A stretch of 64,000 nt of DNA from REEB76 sp963774895 (GTDB lineage Bacteria > Pseudomonadota > Gammaproteobacteria > Natronospirales > REEB76), in assembly GCA_963774895.1 (NCBI GenBank), contig CAVZGN010000001.1:248001-312000 (forward strand), given 5' to 3'. The notes beneath the pieces were generated by a model that was not told the origin of the DNA, made no database searches, and saw nothing but the letters and a program-made list of their open reading frames with translations. Positions within the stretch are counted from its first letter, which is position 1. Each line of letters starts with the position of its first letter. The translations under genes were made by a program, and so were the position numbers. This document shows positions 8,430 through 17,630 of this stretch, piece by piece.

Positions 8430-9041
8430 CTACATCGCTTGCGGCAACTCGTGAGCCACGCCCTTGTGGCAGTCGATGCAGGTCTTGCCGGTTTTTGCGA
8501 TATATTCGGGCGAGTGGTGCTTGGCCGCCTCATGACTCTGTTCATTGAGCGCCATGGCCTCGAAGCTGTGGCATCTGCGGCAGGTTGCGGAGTCCATATT
8601 CTTCAAGTCCTTCCACACAACCTCGGCCATGCGCAGTTTGTTTTGCTCGAACTTGGCCGGCGTGTCGATCCGGCCGGTCAGGTGGGCCCAGACGTCAACC
8701 CGGGCATCGAAGTGGGCCACCAAGCTGGGCCCCAGTTGGGGAGGCAGATGGCAGTCTGCGCAGGTTGCCCGGATGCCGAATTCATTCGACCAGTGGGGGC
8801 TGTGTTGCAGCTGCTCGAAGGGGATCTGCATCTCATGGCACGAAGTGCAGAATTCCTGTGACTCGGTGAAGGTGAGCTGTGGGCGCAGTACGAAGACCAC
8901 GAACACGACGCCAATTAAAAAGAAAATCAACGCGCCCGCGGGTATGCCCAGTAGGTACCAACGCTCCGGAGGCTTCCACAGCCAATGCCAGAATCCGCGC
9001 CGCGGCGGCGGCGCGGATTCTGAAAGTTCATTTTTAGCCAC
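8430..9041 (-). CDS. NapC/NirT-family tetrahaem cytochrome (CymA-like)
   Basis: This 203-residue protein has a Pro/Arg-rich cytoplasmic N terminus, one transmembrane helix (about residues 28-52) and four CxxCH motifs: CTSCH, CADCH, CRRCH and CIDCH. This is the standard size and haem number of NapC, NirT and CymA quinol dehydrogenases. In Shewanella, CymA feeds electrons from menaquinol to the Mtr pathway, and the divergent mtr-like genes here support a comparable role. It is separated by 75 bp from the CbcL-like gene and by 39 bp from the diheme cytochrome gene, which suggests one operon. Direction of electron flow cannot be read from sequence. Confidence 0.92.
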   Translation of the reverse strand: MAKNELSESAPPPRRGFWHWLWKPPERWYLLGIPAGALIFFLIGVVFVVFVLRPQLTFTESQEFCTSCHEMQIPFEQLQHSPHWSNEFGIRATCADCHLPPQLGPSLVAHFDARVDVWAHLTGRIDTPAKFEQNKLRMAEVVWKDLKNMDSATCRRCHSFEAMALNEQSHEAAKHHSPEYIAKTGKTCIDCHKGVAHELPQAM

Positions 9042-9080
9042 GCTGATCCCTTTTTAGGTTGCCAAATATATGTGAGCAGA

Positions 9081-9695
9081 TTATTTTTTACCTTCACTCG
9101 CATAAAACTGGACCAATGCGTTGACTTTATCCGGCGTCAACGCGGTGATCTTGGGTTTCATCTTGTCAGGTGCGACTCGTTTTCCGGATATATATTCCTT
9201 GAAAGTCTCCTGCAGGTAGGGCGCCCATTGTCCGGCGAGGATGCCGGCATCGTCGTCAGCCACGCTGCCGCCGTTGGTGTGGCAGAGCTCACAGTCTTCG
9301 GAATGGATCTGTTTTCCAATGGCAGCGGCCTTAGGATCAAAAGTCTGGGTAGCCGGCACGAACGGCTGCGATGCCAAGTACTTATCAATGGCAGTAGCAT
9401 CCGCCGGCGACAGTTTCTTGGCTATCGCGCACATGTCGGTAGCCGGTTTGGCGGCATCGTTCGGGATTTTGGTCTTGGGGCAGGGGCGCAGGCCTTTCTG
9501 ATACGCTTGCAGTTCGCCATCCAGATAGAAGGCCGACATGCCGGCGATGATGGGGATGTTCTTGTCGGTGCTTTGGCCGTTCGACCCATGGCAGGCCTCG
9601 CATTCATGGAAGGCTGCCGGGGCCGCGGCCGAAACGGTTCCTGCGGCCATAAAAGACATGAATGCGGTCAGTAAAATGATCATGGAATAGCGCAT
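9081..9695 (-). CDS. Periplasmic diheme cytochrome c (c4-like)
   Basis: This 204-residue protein has a signal peptide cleaved near residue 24 and two cytochrome c domains, CEACHG near residue 32 and CELCHT near residue 136. Each is followed by the PIIAGM or GILAGQ pattern typical of class I cytochromes of the c4/c553 type. It is likely a soluble electron shuttle between the inner-membrane quinone oxidoreductases encoded downstream and the outer-membrane conduit encoded divergently. It is the first gene of the leftward block, and its upstream region carries the FNR boxes. Confidence 0.88.
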   Translation of the reverse strand: MRYSMIILLTAFMSFMAAGTVSAAAPAAFHECEACHGSNGQSTDKNIPIIAGMSAFYLDGELQAYQKGLRPCPKTKIPNDAAKPATDMCAIAKKLSPADATAIDKYLASQPFVPATQTFDPKAAAIGKQIHSEDCELCHTNGGSVADDDAGILAGQWAPYLQETFKEYISGKRVAPDKMKPKITALTPDKVNALVQFYASEGKK

Positions 9696-9794
9696 GGCGG
9701 TCTCCTCTGGAATCTTGATTCAAATTCTCCCGCACGAAGGTCCAAAGCGGGTACTGGGACGCAGCATAGCCTACTTGAATGGGGAGGCAAATCT

Positions 9795-9808
9795 TTGATC
9801 TAAATCAA
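9795..9808. promoter_or_regulatory. Perfect FNR-type box
   Basis: TTGATCTAAATCAA matches the FNR consensus TTGAT-N4-ATCAA at all ten positions. It lies 100 bp upstream of the diheme cytochrome gene and 169 bp before the mtrC-like start. An FNR homologue with all cluster cysteines is encoded at 17995-18747. Confidence 0.8.
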
Positions 9809-9861
9809 GCGGGCGATCATTGTTTCTGGTGACAAATCATTGATCCATGGCAGGCCTTTCA

Positions 9862-9875
9862 TTGATCTAGGTCAA
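9862..9875. promoter_or_regulatory. Second FNR-type box, one mismatch
   Basis: TTGATCTAGGTCAA fits TTGAT-N4-ATCAA except for G at the first base of the right half. It lies 102 bp before the mtrC-like start, a distance that suits an activator of the rightward operon. The two boxes are 67 bp centre to centre. Confidence 0.68.
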
Positions 9876-9976
9876 TCCGCCTCTGTGCAGTCCGGTATAG
9901 GCTTTTGCCAGTCGGTATCCAGGTGTCCTTATCCTTAAATTAAGACGACTGCAGCTTGCATATGAGGAGATTCGGT

Positions 9977-12322
9977 ATGCGTACTCTGAGGCTTGATGTG
10001 AAGGGCTTCCTTGGTCAGGCAGCTCTGGTTTTAGTGCTAGTACTGGCAGGATGTAACTCTGGCAATACCGGGTCAACGGGAGCGACCGGTCCTGCAGGTC
10101 CTGCAGGTCCCACCGGTTCGCCAGGCCCGGCCAGCGGCACGGCCACCGCCCTGAGCATCACTATCAATGACGTCAAGATCGGATCGACCTCGACGGTGGA
10201 TTTCACCATCAGCAACCAAGCGGGATATCCCTATCCGGGCGTGCCTGAGAGCGCGCTTGAAGTGATGATCGCCAAATTGGTTCCCGGCACCAACGGTGAC
10301 CCTGCAGCCTGGCAGAATTACATTAACGTACTAGCTCAGCCGAACGGACTCGGACCCGGCACCCAGCCAGCGATCCAGGCGACCACCGATTCAGGCGGTA
10401 CCCTGGTGGACCACGGTGATGGTACCTATACCTACACCTTCGGCACCAACATCGAGAGCGTCACCCAACCGCTTGCGGTTACCTACGACGCCAGCCTGGT
10501 GCATCGCGTAGCGATTGACATCCGTTCCTCAACATTACCTACAGCCAACAATGGTTATTACACCTGGATACCACAGACCGGTGCCACTTCCGGCTTCGAC
10601 GCCGATGACATCGTGGATATCGCCTCCTGCAACGAATGCCACGACCATTTAGCGGTGCATGGCGGCCCACGTCAGGACGTGCACGAATGTGTGCTTTGCC
10701 ACAATCAGGGATCCACCGATCCGAGCAGTGAAAACACGCTGGATTTCAAAGTCATGATCCACAAGATCCATGATGGCGACAACCTGCCCAGCGTCGTGGC
10801 CGGAACCGATTACATCATCTGGGGCTACATGAGTTCCAAGAACGACTTTTCGACGGTCAAGTTCCCACAGAATATTATGAATTGCACCAAGTGCCATGCC
10901 CCCAATGATACGAACGCACCGGATTCCGGTAACTACGCGTCGGTGCCCAACATGGCGGATTGCGGTTCCTGCCATGACGATATCGATTTCGCCCAAGGCG
11001 TGGCCGGCGGCCATCCCGGCGGCGTGATGACGGATAATACCCAGTGCACGGTTTGCCACACTTCAACCGACACTGCCAACCCCTGCCCGGGGCCCTTCCC
11101 CTGCAGCGTCGCGCAGTCGCACGTGGTGCCCACCAAGGTGGCGGCACTGAATTATCAATACAATATTTTGAGTGTCACCAATACCGCGCCCGGCCAGACC
11201 CCGGTGATCAAATTCTCGGTCACCAATCCGCTGAACAACAACACGCCCTACAACCTGGCAACCGATCCCACATTCGCTCCGAGTTCGGGAGCCAGCCTCA
11301 GCATCGATCTCGCCTGGAGCAATACTGATTACACCAACACGGATGTGACCGGCACGCAAATCGGCAACCCCACGGCGCAGGTGAAGAGCATCAAGGTCCT
11401 GAACCCGCTAACGGCGACCGCCAACGGTGATGGCACCTATACGGTTACCTCTCCGATCGCCATTCCAACCAATGCGACGGGTTCGGGTACCGTGGCCATC
11501 GAAGGCCATCCGGATACGGATTCCACCACACCTGGGACGTATAACGTGGCGGTACCAGCGGCCAATGCTGCGATAGCGTTCGCCATCACGGATCCATCGC
11601 CGGTCGCGCACCGCAGCGACGTAGTGCTTGCCAATTGCCAGAAATGCCATGGCGAGAACGATGGGCTTTCGCTGCATGGCGGCAACCGCACCGACAATCT
11701 GACCTTGTGCGAGATGTGCCACAACCCCAATGAGACGGATCTTACGGAACGCCCTGCCGACCCCGATATGACGCCCAACGGCGTGAATACTGCCGCAGTC
11801 GATGGGTTGGAACAGCGTCAGATTGATTTCAAATACATGATCCATGCCATTCATGGCGCTGCATTCCGTGCGACCAACAATCCATCAGACCCGTTCATTG
11901 TCTATGCATACGGCAATAACCCCACGGATTTCAGCACCCTGCTGTTCCCGGGGATTCTGGCGGATTGCACCCAGTGCCATTCGTCCACCGGCTATATACT
12001 GCCGTTGCCGAGCGGGGTATTGGGCACCACTGTCGATACGCATGCAACCGTGAAGACCGCCAGTCCAAGCGGCTCCAAGTCTTTCTACGGCAACGTGGCG
12101 GATACCGCCGACTATGACAGGATCACGCCCACGGCCGCGGCCTGCTCAGCCTGTCACGATGACGCCCTGACCCAGGCGCATATGCAGCAGAACGGCGCGT
12201 CCTTCTACATCACCCAAGCACTGATCAATAGCGGCTCGACCACTGAGACCTGCGCGGTATGCCATGGACCGGGCGCCATTGCGGATGTTTCGGTGGTGCA
12301 CGAGATCGGTGGAGGTAATTGA
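9977..12322 (+). CDS. mtrC: OmcA/MtrC-family decahaem outer-membrane lipoprotein
   Basis: This 781-residue protein has a lipoprotein signal ending in LAGC, so Cys26 is the lipidated residue. A Gly-X-Y stretch (residues 29-52) follows, then two beta-rich domains alternating with two five-haem clusters. Ten CxxCH motifs are present: CNECH, CVLCH, CTKCH, CGSCH, CTVCH, CQKCH, CEMCH, CTQCH, CSACH and CAVCH. This is the 5+5 layout of OmcA/MtrC cytochromes that exchange electrons with minerals or other extracellular partners. GAGGAG at 9964-9969 is seven bases before the chosen ATG. Upstream in-frame TTG and ATG codons have no such site. It leads an mtrCAB-ordered operon. Confidence 0.93.
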   Translation: MRTLRLDVKGFLGQAALVLVLVLAGCNSGNTGSTGATGPAGPAGPTGSPGPASGTATALSITINDVKIGSTSTVDFTISNQAGYPYPGVPESALEVMIAKLVPGTNGDPAAWQNYINVLAQPNGLGPGTQPAIQATTDSGGTLVDHGDGTYTYTFGTNIESVTQPLAVTYDASLVHRVAIDIRSSTLPTANNGYYTWIPQTGATSGFDADDIVDIASCNECHDHLAVHGGPRQDVHECVLCHNQGSTDPSSENTLDFKVMIHKIHDGDNLPSVVAGTDYIIWGYMSSKNDFSTVKFPQNIMNCTKCHAPNDTNAPDSGNYASVPNMADCGSCHDDIDFAQGVAGGHPGGVMTDNTQCTVCHTSTDTANPCPGPFPCSVAQSHVVPTKVAALNYQYNILSVTNTAPGQTPVIKFSVTNPLNNNTPYNLATDPTFAPSSGASLSIDLAWSNTDYTNTDVTGTQIGNPTAQVKSIKVLNPLTATANGDGTYTVTSPIAIPTNATGSGTVAIEGHPDTDSTTPGTYNVAVPAANAAIAFAITDPSPVAHRSDVVLANCQKCHGENDGLSLHGGNRTDNLTLCEMCHNPNETDLTERPADPDMTPNGVNTAAVDGLEQRQIDFKYMIHAIHGAAFRATNNPSDPFIVYAYGNNPTDFSTLLFPGILADCTQCHSSTGYILPLPSGVLGTTVDTHATVKTASPSGSKSFYGNVADTADYDRITPTAAACSACHDDALTQAHMQQNGASFYITQALINSGSTTETCAVCHGPGAIADVSVVHEIGGGN

Positions 12323-12374
12323 CAGTACTGGCAGTCGTTGGCCGGAAGTAATAACTAACTAAGGTAAACAACAA

Positions 12375-13367
12375 ATGCCGGGAACAGCTGGGGCAAAACG
12401 TCACGGGCATAGGCTAGTCTGGCAGCGGCACATCGGAGTGATATCCGGATGCACCGCTGTCTTGTTCTTATTTAATATGGGTGGTCAGGCGGCGGATGCG
12501 CCACAAGCGACCACCCAGGCGGCACCCATCTCCTATACACCGAGTGGCGCCGACACCTGCCTGCGCTGCCACGACGATCCCCAGACACTTGCCATATTCA
12601 AGACCAAACATGCGGTCAGCGCCGATCCGCATGCACCGTTCGCGCACTTGCAGTGTGAGGCCTGCCACGGCCCGGGCGGTGAGCATGCCGCGCACCTGCA
12701 TCCCGGCGAACCGCGTGTCCCCATCCCGCGCTTCGGCATGCATTCACCGGCCACGGTTGCCGACGATAACGCGGTCTGCCTGAGCTGCCATCAGGACAGC
12801 CACCGGATCGGCTGGCAGGGCAGCATCCACGAGCGCGAGGGGCTGGCCTGCGTCAGCTGCCATACCATCCATGTGGCCAAAGATCCGGTGCTGGTGAAGG
12901 CCCAGCAACCGGCGGTCTGCTATACCTGCCATCAGGCGGTGCGCGCGGATTTCGCCAAGTTCTCGCGACATCCGGTACCAGATGGCAACCTGGACTGTAC
13001 TTCCTGTCACGAGCCGCATGATTCCCTGAACCCGTCTTTGCTGGTCGCCAGCACCGTCAACGACACCTGTTATACCTGCCATGCGGAAAAACGCGGCCCG
13101 TTCCTGTGGGAGCATCCGCCGGTGTCCGAGAACTGTGACCTTTGCCATGTGCCGCATGGTTCCGTGAATCCATCCCTGCTGGTCAGCCGGCCGCCGATGC
13201 TGTGTCAGTCCTGCCATTCCCAGGCCGGCCATCCGAGCCTCGCGTTTACCGCCAATGGCTTGCCCAGCGGCCAACCTAACGCATTCCTGCTAGCAGGCAG
13301 TTGCCTGAATTGCCATGCCCAAGTGCATGGCTCGAATGATCCATCCGGCGCAGCGCTCAACCGCTAA
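12375..13367 (+). CDS. mtrA: MtrA/DmsE-family decahaem cytochrome c
   Basis: This 330-residue protein has a long basic N region and a signal peptide ending near residue 39, then ten CxxCH motifs spaced regularly: CLRCH, CEACH, CLSCH, CVSCH, CYTCH, CTSCH, CYTCH, CDLCH, CQSCH and CLNCH. Length and haem count match MtrA, DmsE and PioA. MtrA threads through the MtrB porin and passes electrons across the outer membrane. The repeated phrase CHxPH followed by NPSLLV appears twice, as expected for the repeat units. It lies 52 bp after the mtrC-like gene and 18 bp before the mtrB-like start. Confidence 0.93.
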   Translation: MPGTAGAKRHGHRLVWQRHIGVISGCTAVLFLFNMGGQAADAPQATTQAAPISYTPSGADTCLRCHDDPQTLAIFKTKHAVSADPHAPFAHLQCEACHGPGGEHAAHLHPGEPRVPIPRFGMHSPATVADDNAVCLSCHQDSHRIGWQGSIHEREGLACVSCHTIHVAKDPVLVKAQQPAVCYTCHQAVRADFAKFSRHPVPDGNLDCTSCHEPHDSLNPSLLVASTVNDTCYTCHAEKRGPFLWEHPPVSENCDLCHVPHGSVNPSLLVSRPPMLCQSCHSQAGHPSLAFTANGLPSGQPNAFLLAGSCLNCHAQVHGSNDPSGAALNR

Positions 13368-13385
13368 AGGGAGCAGGTGACAACT

Positions 13386-15533
13386 ATGCGTAGTTCTCAT
13401 CAAGCAGGCAAGGAAAATCGGGTGTTGACGGTGCGCTGTTTGTCAGCGGCAACAGCTGTGATTCTCGGTATCGCATTTACCACCGCGGTGTATGCGGATT
13501 CCAGCAGCGACGCCGCCAGTGTGGATACCACCAAATGGCAATGCCGCTTGTGTACCTATGCCTATGGCTGGACTGGCAACCTGGACGCTGGACTCACGGA
13601 TGTTTCGTCCAGCAGTTACAAGTTCGGGGAATACACCGGACTTCAAAAGTCCGGTATTTACTTGCTGTTGGGCGGCGATGCCGCCTATCGCAGCAAAGAT
13701 GGCCACTATATGGATGTAACAGCCACCAATCTGGGGCTTGTCTCGCGTGATCTCAGCATTGACGGTGGCCAGCAGGGTCTCTACGAATTGAGCGCCGAAT
13801 TTCAGGAGATACCGCAATATATTGCCAATAGCGGACGCACGCCGTTCCAGGGAATTGGTTCCGATGACCTGACGCTCCCGGGCAACTGGGCGACCGGTGG
13901 TTCGACGGCGCAGATGTCCAATCTGAACCGCGACCTGCAGAATGTGGACATCGAGAATACCCGCCGCATTGCTTCCCTGGGTGTCAAGCTCATGCCGCCC
14001 AAGAGCAACTGGAGTTATTCAGTCCACTTCCAGCGCGATACCCGGGACGGCACCACTGCGCTGGGCGGCAACTTCCTGACTACTAGCAGCATCCTGCCAG
14101 CGTATTTCGATTACCGCACCAATCAAGTGCGGGCGTCGGCGGACTATGCCGTTGAAAAATGGCAGGTGAGCTTTGGCTATTACGGCTCGTTTTTCCAGGA
14201 TACCAATTCCGCCATCACCTGGAGCAACCCGTTCACGCCGCTGTCGCCGGGTGCCACCCAGGGACAGATGGCGCAGCCGCCGAACAACAATTTCAATGCC
14301 ATAACCTTCAGCGGCGCCTGGCAGGCATTCACCAACACCCGCTTGATGGCTACCGCCTCCGTTGGCCGCGGTATCCAGGATGCCACCTTTATCTCATCGA
14401 CCTCCAACACCCAGCTGTCTGCGGCGCCGCTCCCGCTGAACAATCTGGATGGAGTGATGGATACATTGAATTACGCGCTGCGTGCCTATTCCTATGTGCT
14501 GCCTGGGTTGAGCCTGACGGCGGATTACACGGTCAACAAACGGGATAACCACACGCCTCAAGAATCATTCCAGCAGGTGCTAACGGATACCTATCTGTCC
14601 GACTACGCGATCAACATTCCCTACAGCTTCAGCGACCAACTCGGGCGCGTGATAACCGATTACAGCCTGACCTCCCATGTACATCTGGAGGGCGGCGGTT
14701 CCTACGAGAACCAGGAACGCTCCTACACCGAAACCGCGAGCACCCAGACGGACTCACTGTGGGCCAGCATTCGTGCGAATCCGATCTCAGCGCTCAGCAC
14801 CAATCTGAAATTTACCCATGAAAGGCGCTTCTCGCCGGACTACACGCCGGACGATACCTTGTTTATCCCCGAGAACCCGTTGATGCGGCAATTTGACCTG
14901 GCCAATCGCACCCGCAATCAGATCACCGGGCAGCTCTCCTACAGCATCAATACGCAATGGAGCGCTGGAGTATCTGCCGAGGATGATGATGATGAATATG
15001 ACGCGACCACCATCGGATTGACACAGGGCAAGGATTCCAGTTACACACTGAACCTTACTTATTCGCCCACTGGCATGGTGAATATCAATGGGTATTACAC
15101 CCAGGAACGCACCAGCTGGCGCCAGGCAAACAGCCAGAGCTACTCGACCGCCGACTGGTATGGGGACTTTGAGAACGCCTTCCAGACCGTAGGCCTGAGT
15201 GCCGAGATGCGCGACATCAAGCCGGGACTGGATGGCGGCGTCGATTTTAATTATTCGCTAGCCAACGGCGCAACCGCGGTTTCGACCGGCGCCCCCGAAC
15301 CGGCTTTCCCGAACATCACCATGCGCATCCAGAGTCTGTCGCTGTATGCGAGATACCGGATCAATACGCAATGGGGCGTCAAACTCGCCTACCGTATCGA
15401 GCGCTATTCCACCACTGATTGGAGCATGGATGGGGTGACGCCCAGCACCATCCCCAATGTGATGGCGTTGGGTATCTACAGCCCCAATTACGTGGTCAAC
15501 GTGATCTCCGTGTCGACCCAGTATTCGTTCTGA
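13386..15533 (+). CDS. mtrB: MtrB/PioB-family outer-membrane beta-barrel
   Basis: This 715-residue protein has a signal peptide ending VYADSSS, then a CRLC motif about 20 residues into the mature chain. MtrB proteins share this N-terminal CxxC, reported as important in Shewanella. The rest is alternating beta strands with many aromatic girdle residues, and the chain ends in Phe (STQYSF), the usual signal for outer-membrane barrels. It is predicted to sheathe the MtrA-like cytochrome. The ATG at 13386 has AGGTG six bases upstream. A GTG nine bases earlier is too close to the better purine run. It is the last gene of the three-gene conduit operon. Confidence 0.92.
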   Translation: MRSSHQAGKENRVLTVRCLSAATAVILGIAFTTAVYADSSSDAASVDTTKWQCRLCTYAYGWTGNLDAGLTDVSSSSYKFGEYTGLQKSGIYLLLGGDAAYRSKDGHYMDVTATNLGLVSRDLSIDGGQQGLYELSAEFQEIPQYIANSGRTPFQGIGSDDLTLPGNWATGGSTAQMSNLNRDLQNVDIENTRRIASLGVKLMPPKSNWSYSVHFQRDTRDGTTALGGNFLTTSSILPAYFDYRTNQVRASADYAVEKWQVSFGYYGSFFQDTNSAITWSNPFTPLSPGATQGQMAQPPNNNFNAITFSGAWQAFTNTRLMATASVGRGIQDATFISSTSNTQLSAAPLPLNNLDGVMDTLNYALRAYSYVLPGLSLTADYTVNKRDNHTPQESFQQVLTDTYLSDYAINIPYSFSDQLGRVITDYSLTSHVHLEGGGSYENQERSYTETASTQTDSLWASIRANPISALSTNLKFTHERRFSPDYTPDDTLFIPENPLMRQFDLANRTRNQITGQLSYSINTQWSAGVSAEDDDDEYDATTIGLTQGKDSSYTLNLTYSPTGMVNINGYYTQERTSWRQANSQSYSTADWYGDFENAFQTVGLSAEMRDIKPGLDGGVDFNYSLANGATAVSTGAPEPAFPNITMRIQSLSLYARYRINTQWGVKLAYRIERYSTTDWSMDGVTPSTIPNVMALGIYSPNYVVNVISVSTQYSF

Positions 15534-15576
15534 GTGATTACGCTACATCTCAAAATCGTCCAGCAGACATTCTTGT

Positions 15577-15661
15577 TCGTCATTCCCGCGATAGCGGGAA
15601 TCCAGGGTTCTTGGTTTTCAATACCTTAATATCACTGGGTCCCCGCTTTCGCGGGGACGAT
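15577..15661. repeat. Intergenic repeat with two hairpins
   Basis: Two GC-rich hairpins lie between convergent genes: ATTCCCGCgataGCGGGAAT at 15582-15601 and TCCCCGCtttCGCGGGGA at 15641-15658. About 40 bp of non-palindromic sequence separates them. The motif pair CATTCCCGCG / TCCCCGC..GCGGGGACGA is typical of dispersed bacterial repeats. It could end transcription of the mtr operon. Confidence 0.65.
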
Positions 15662-15726
15662 GATTCTGTAAATAACCGGCGTCCTATTTTGATAAGTTCT
15701 AATTGGTCCGATACAGCGCTGTTGCT

Positions 15727-17463
15727 TTATACGGAAATCATCTGGCGCAGGTAACGAGCGCTTAACCTGGCTATTTCCCCCAGGTGAAAGTTCACAAATC
15801 GCCGTTCCCAGAACAACTCGCGCTTGTCGCATACCGTGGAAATGCTGAAGCGCGAAATATCGCCTTTCAGGATTTTCAAAGCGGCGCTGTCAGCGGCACT
15901 TTCGCCGGCGGTATCCAGGCGCGCGCGCAAGGCCCGGGCGGCTTTGACACGCTGGGCAACCGCACGGCCACGATGCCGTGACAAGCGGCCATACTGCATT
16001 TTCAGATCATTGAGTTTCTCGGCCGCGTCATAGGTGGCATCCACCAGTTCTCGCCGCGTCATCCATTGGGTCTCGTAATTGAGTATGGATTCCCAGGTGG
16101 GCTGGATCAGCAGCTGACGGTGCTCCTCCAGGGTGCGCGCGAACAGTTTGTAACCGAAGCGCTCCGGATCCTCGAAGCCACGGCTGCCGGGGTCGATGAA
16201 TGGGCCCATCGGTGAGATGAAACAGGAGAGGCGCTGATCCGTGGTCTTCAGCAGGTGTTCGCAGTAGGCGATAGTTTCCAGGACCGAGGCATAGGTCTGC
16301 TTGGGTAGTCCGATCATGAAGAAGATATCCAGGCGCGTGCAGTTGAGACGCAACACGCCCTGCAGGAATGCTTCCATTTCTTCATTACTATATAGTGGTT
16401 CGCCGTCCTGGGCGCGGCGGATGGCATGGTCATGGCTGTCCGGGCTGATCTCGATGCTCCAGTGGCGCACGTGCTTGTCGATCAAGTGCATGAAATCCAT
16501 GGGCGGCACCGTGAAGAATTCGAACACGATTTCGTTGGGAAGGTCTGCTTGCCGAAGGCATTCGAGCACCGCCTCGGCATGCTGTCTGCCGGTTTGCAGC
16601 AGGTCGCCCACCAGCAGGATGGGGCCGCGGATCAATTTGCTGATAGCCTGCATGTTGGCCACCAGACTCGCGGGACTTCTGAAAACCGGTCCCTGCCGTT
16701 TCGTCAGGCTCTTGCAGGTGGTCTTGGAGCTGCCGCAGGTGACGCACTCGTTGGCGCAGCCTTTGGCGGTGAACACCGCAGTGATCGGATTCTCCCACCA
16801 GCCATTGAAAGGCAGCAGGCTTTCCAAATCGCTGTGCCGGATCACCATCTGCACCATGAGGTCTGGACGCAGATCCACATAATCGAGGGTATCCGGCACG
16901 AATGTTATGGGGTTGACGTGGGGTTTAGCATGACTCTTCCAGGTGAGATTTGGAATCTTTTCCAGGGATTCGCCGTCGCGTAACGCCATCAATAACCGGT
17001 ACAGCGGTGGTTCGGTGCTGTCGCCACGCAAGACATAATCGACCTGCGGGTAGGTAATCAGTTCGCGATGATAGTACGTGGAGGATAGCCCGCCCATAAT
17101 GACGGGTACGCCGGGATGGACTTGTTTGACGATACGCGCCACTTCCAGGGCGCCGTGCGCGTGCGGCAGCCAATGCAGGCTGATGCCGACAGCTCTAGGT
17201 TGCAACCTGGCCAGGAATTTTGCGGCATCGAAATGCCGGTTATTCATCATCCTGAGTGCCAGGTTGACGATGCGCACACTCAGGCCTTTGCCCTGAAGAT
17301 AGCTGGAGATTGTCAGGAACCCCAACGGATACATCTCGAAAACGGTGGAGGAGGGAATGACATCGCTTACCGGCCCATACAGGATGGAACGGTTGCGAAA
17401 ATCATAGACACTGGGTGCATGCAGCAGCAGCAGGTCGATTGGTTTTTCTTTTCTCCACAACAT
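15727..17463 (-). CDS. B12-binding radical SAM protein of unknown substrate
   Basis: This 578-residue protein has an N-terminal cobalamin-binding-like domain (about residues 10-190, including SLHWLPHAHGALEVA and PVIMGGLSSTY). A radical SAM core follows with the CxxxCxxC cluster motif written KGCANECVTCGSS near residue 240. A C-terminal region of about 150 residues rich in Arg and Ala has no motif I recognise. Related enzymes methylate or rearrange unreactive carbons, for example in hopanoid, bacteriochlorophyll or phosphonate pathways. It stands alone, convergent with the mtr operon and divergent from an NTF2-like gene. I cannot assign a substrate. Confidence 0.82.
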   Translation of the reverse strand: MLWRKEKPIDLLLLHAPSVYDFRNRSILYGPVSDVIPSSTVFEMYPLGFLTISSYLQGKGLSVRIVNLALRMMNNRHFDAAKFLARLQPRAVGISLHWLPHAHGALEVARIVKQVHPGVPVIMGGLSSTYYHRELITYPQVDYVLRGDSTEPPLYRLLMALRDGESLEKIPNLTWKSHAKPHVNPITFVPDTLDYVDLRPDLMVQMVIRHSDLESLLPFNGWWENPITAVFTAKGCANECVTCGSSKTTCKSLTKRQGPVFRSPASLVANMQAISKLIRGPILLVGDLLQTGRQHAEAVLECLRQADLPNEIVFEFFTVPPMDFMHLIDKHVRHWSIEISPDSHDHAIRRAQDGEPLYSNEEMEAFLQGVLRLNCTRLDIFFMIGLPKQTYASVLETIAYCEHLLKTTDQRLSCFISPMGPFIDPGSRGFEDPERFGYKLFARTLEEHRQLLIQPTWESILNYETQWMTRRELVDATYDAAEKLNDLKMQYGRLSRHRGRAVAQRVKAARALRARLDTAGESAADSAALKILKGDISRFSISTVCDKRELFWERRFVNFHLGEIARLSARYLRQMISV

Positions 17464-17630
17464 AGCTACAGTACCTCGCTCGGAGCTCTGCCATTCTATG
17501 TCAAAGTCCGGATGATTGTTGTTTTACGATGTATGCAATGCAAGTTCACAAGACCACCTATCCCGGGAGCGAGTGATACACTGAATCGTTGGATATAGTT
17601 GGATCAGAGCATCAACCCAAGGAGCTGTCC

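Noticed and set aside
9838..9851. Third FNR-like site (TTGATCCATGGCAG)
   Set aside because: Only the left half matches. The right half has no resemblance to ATCAA.
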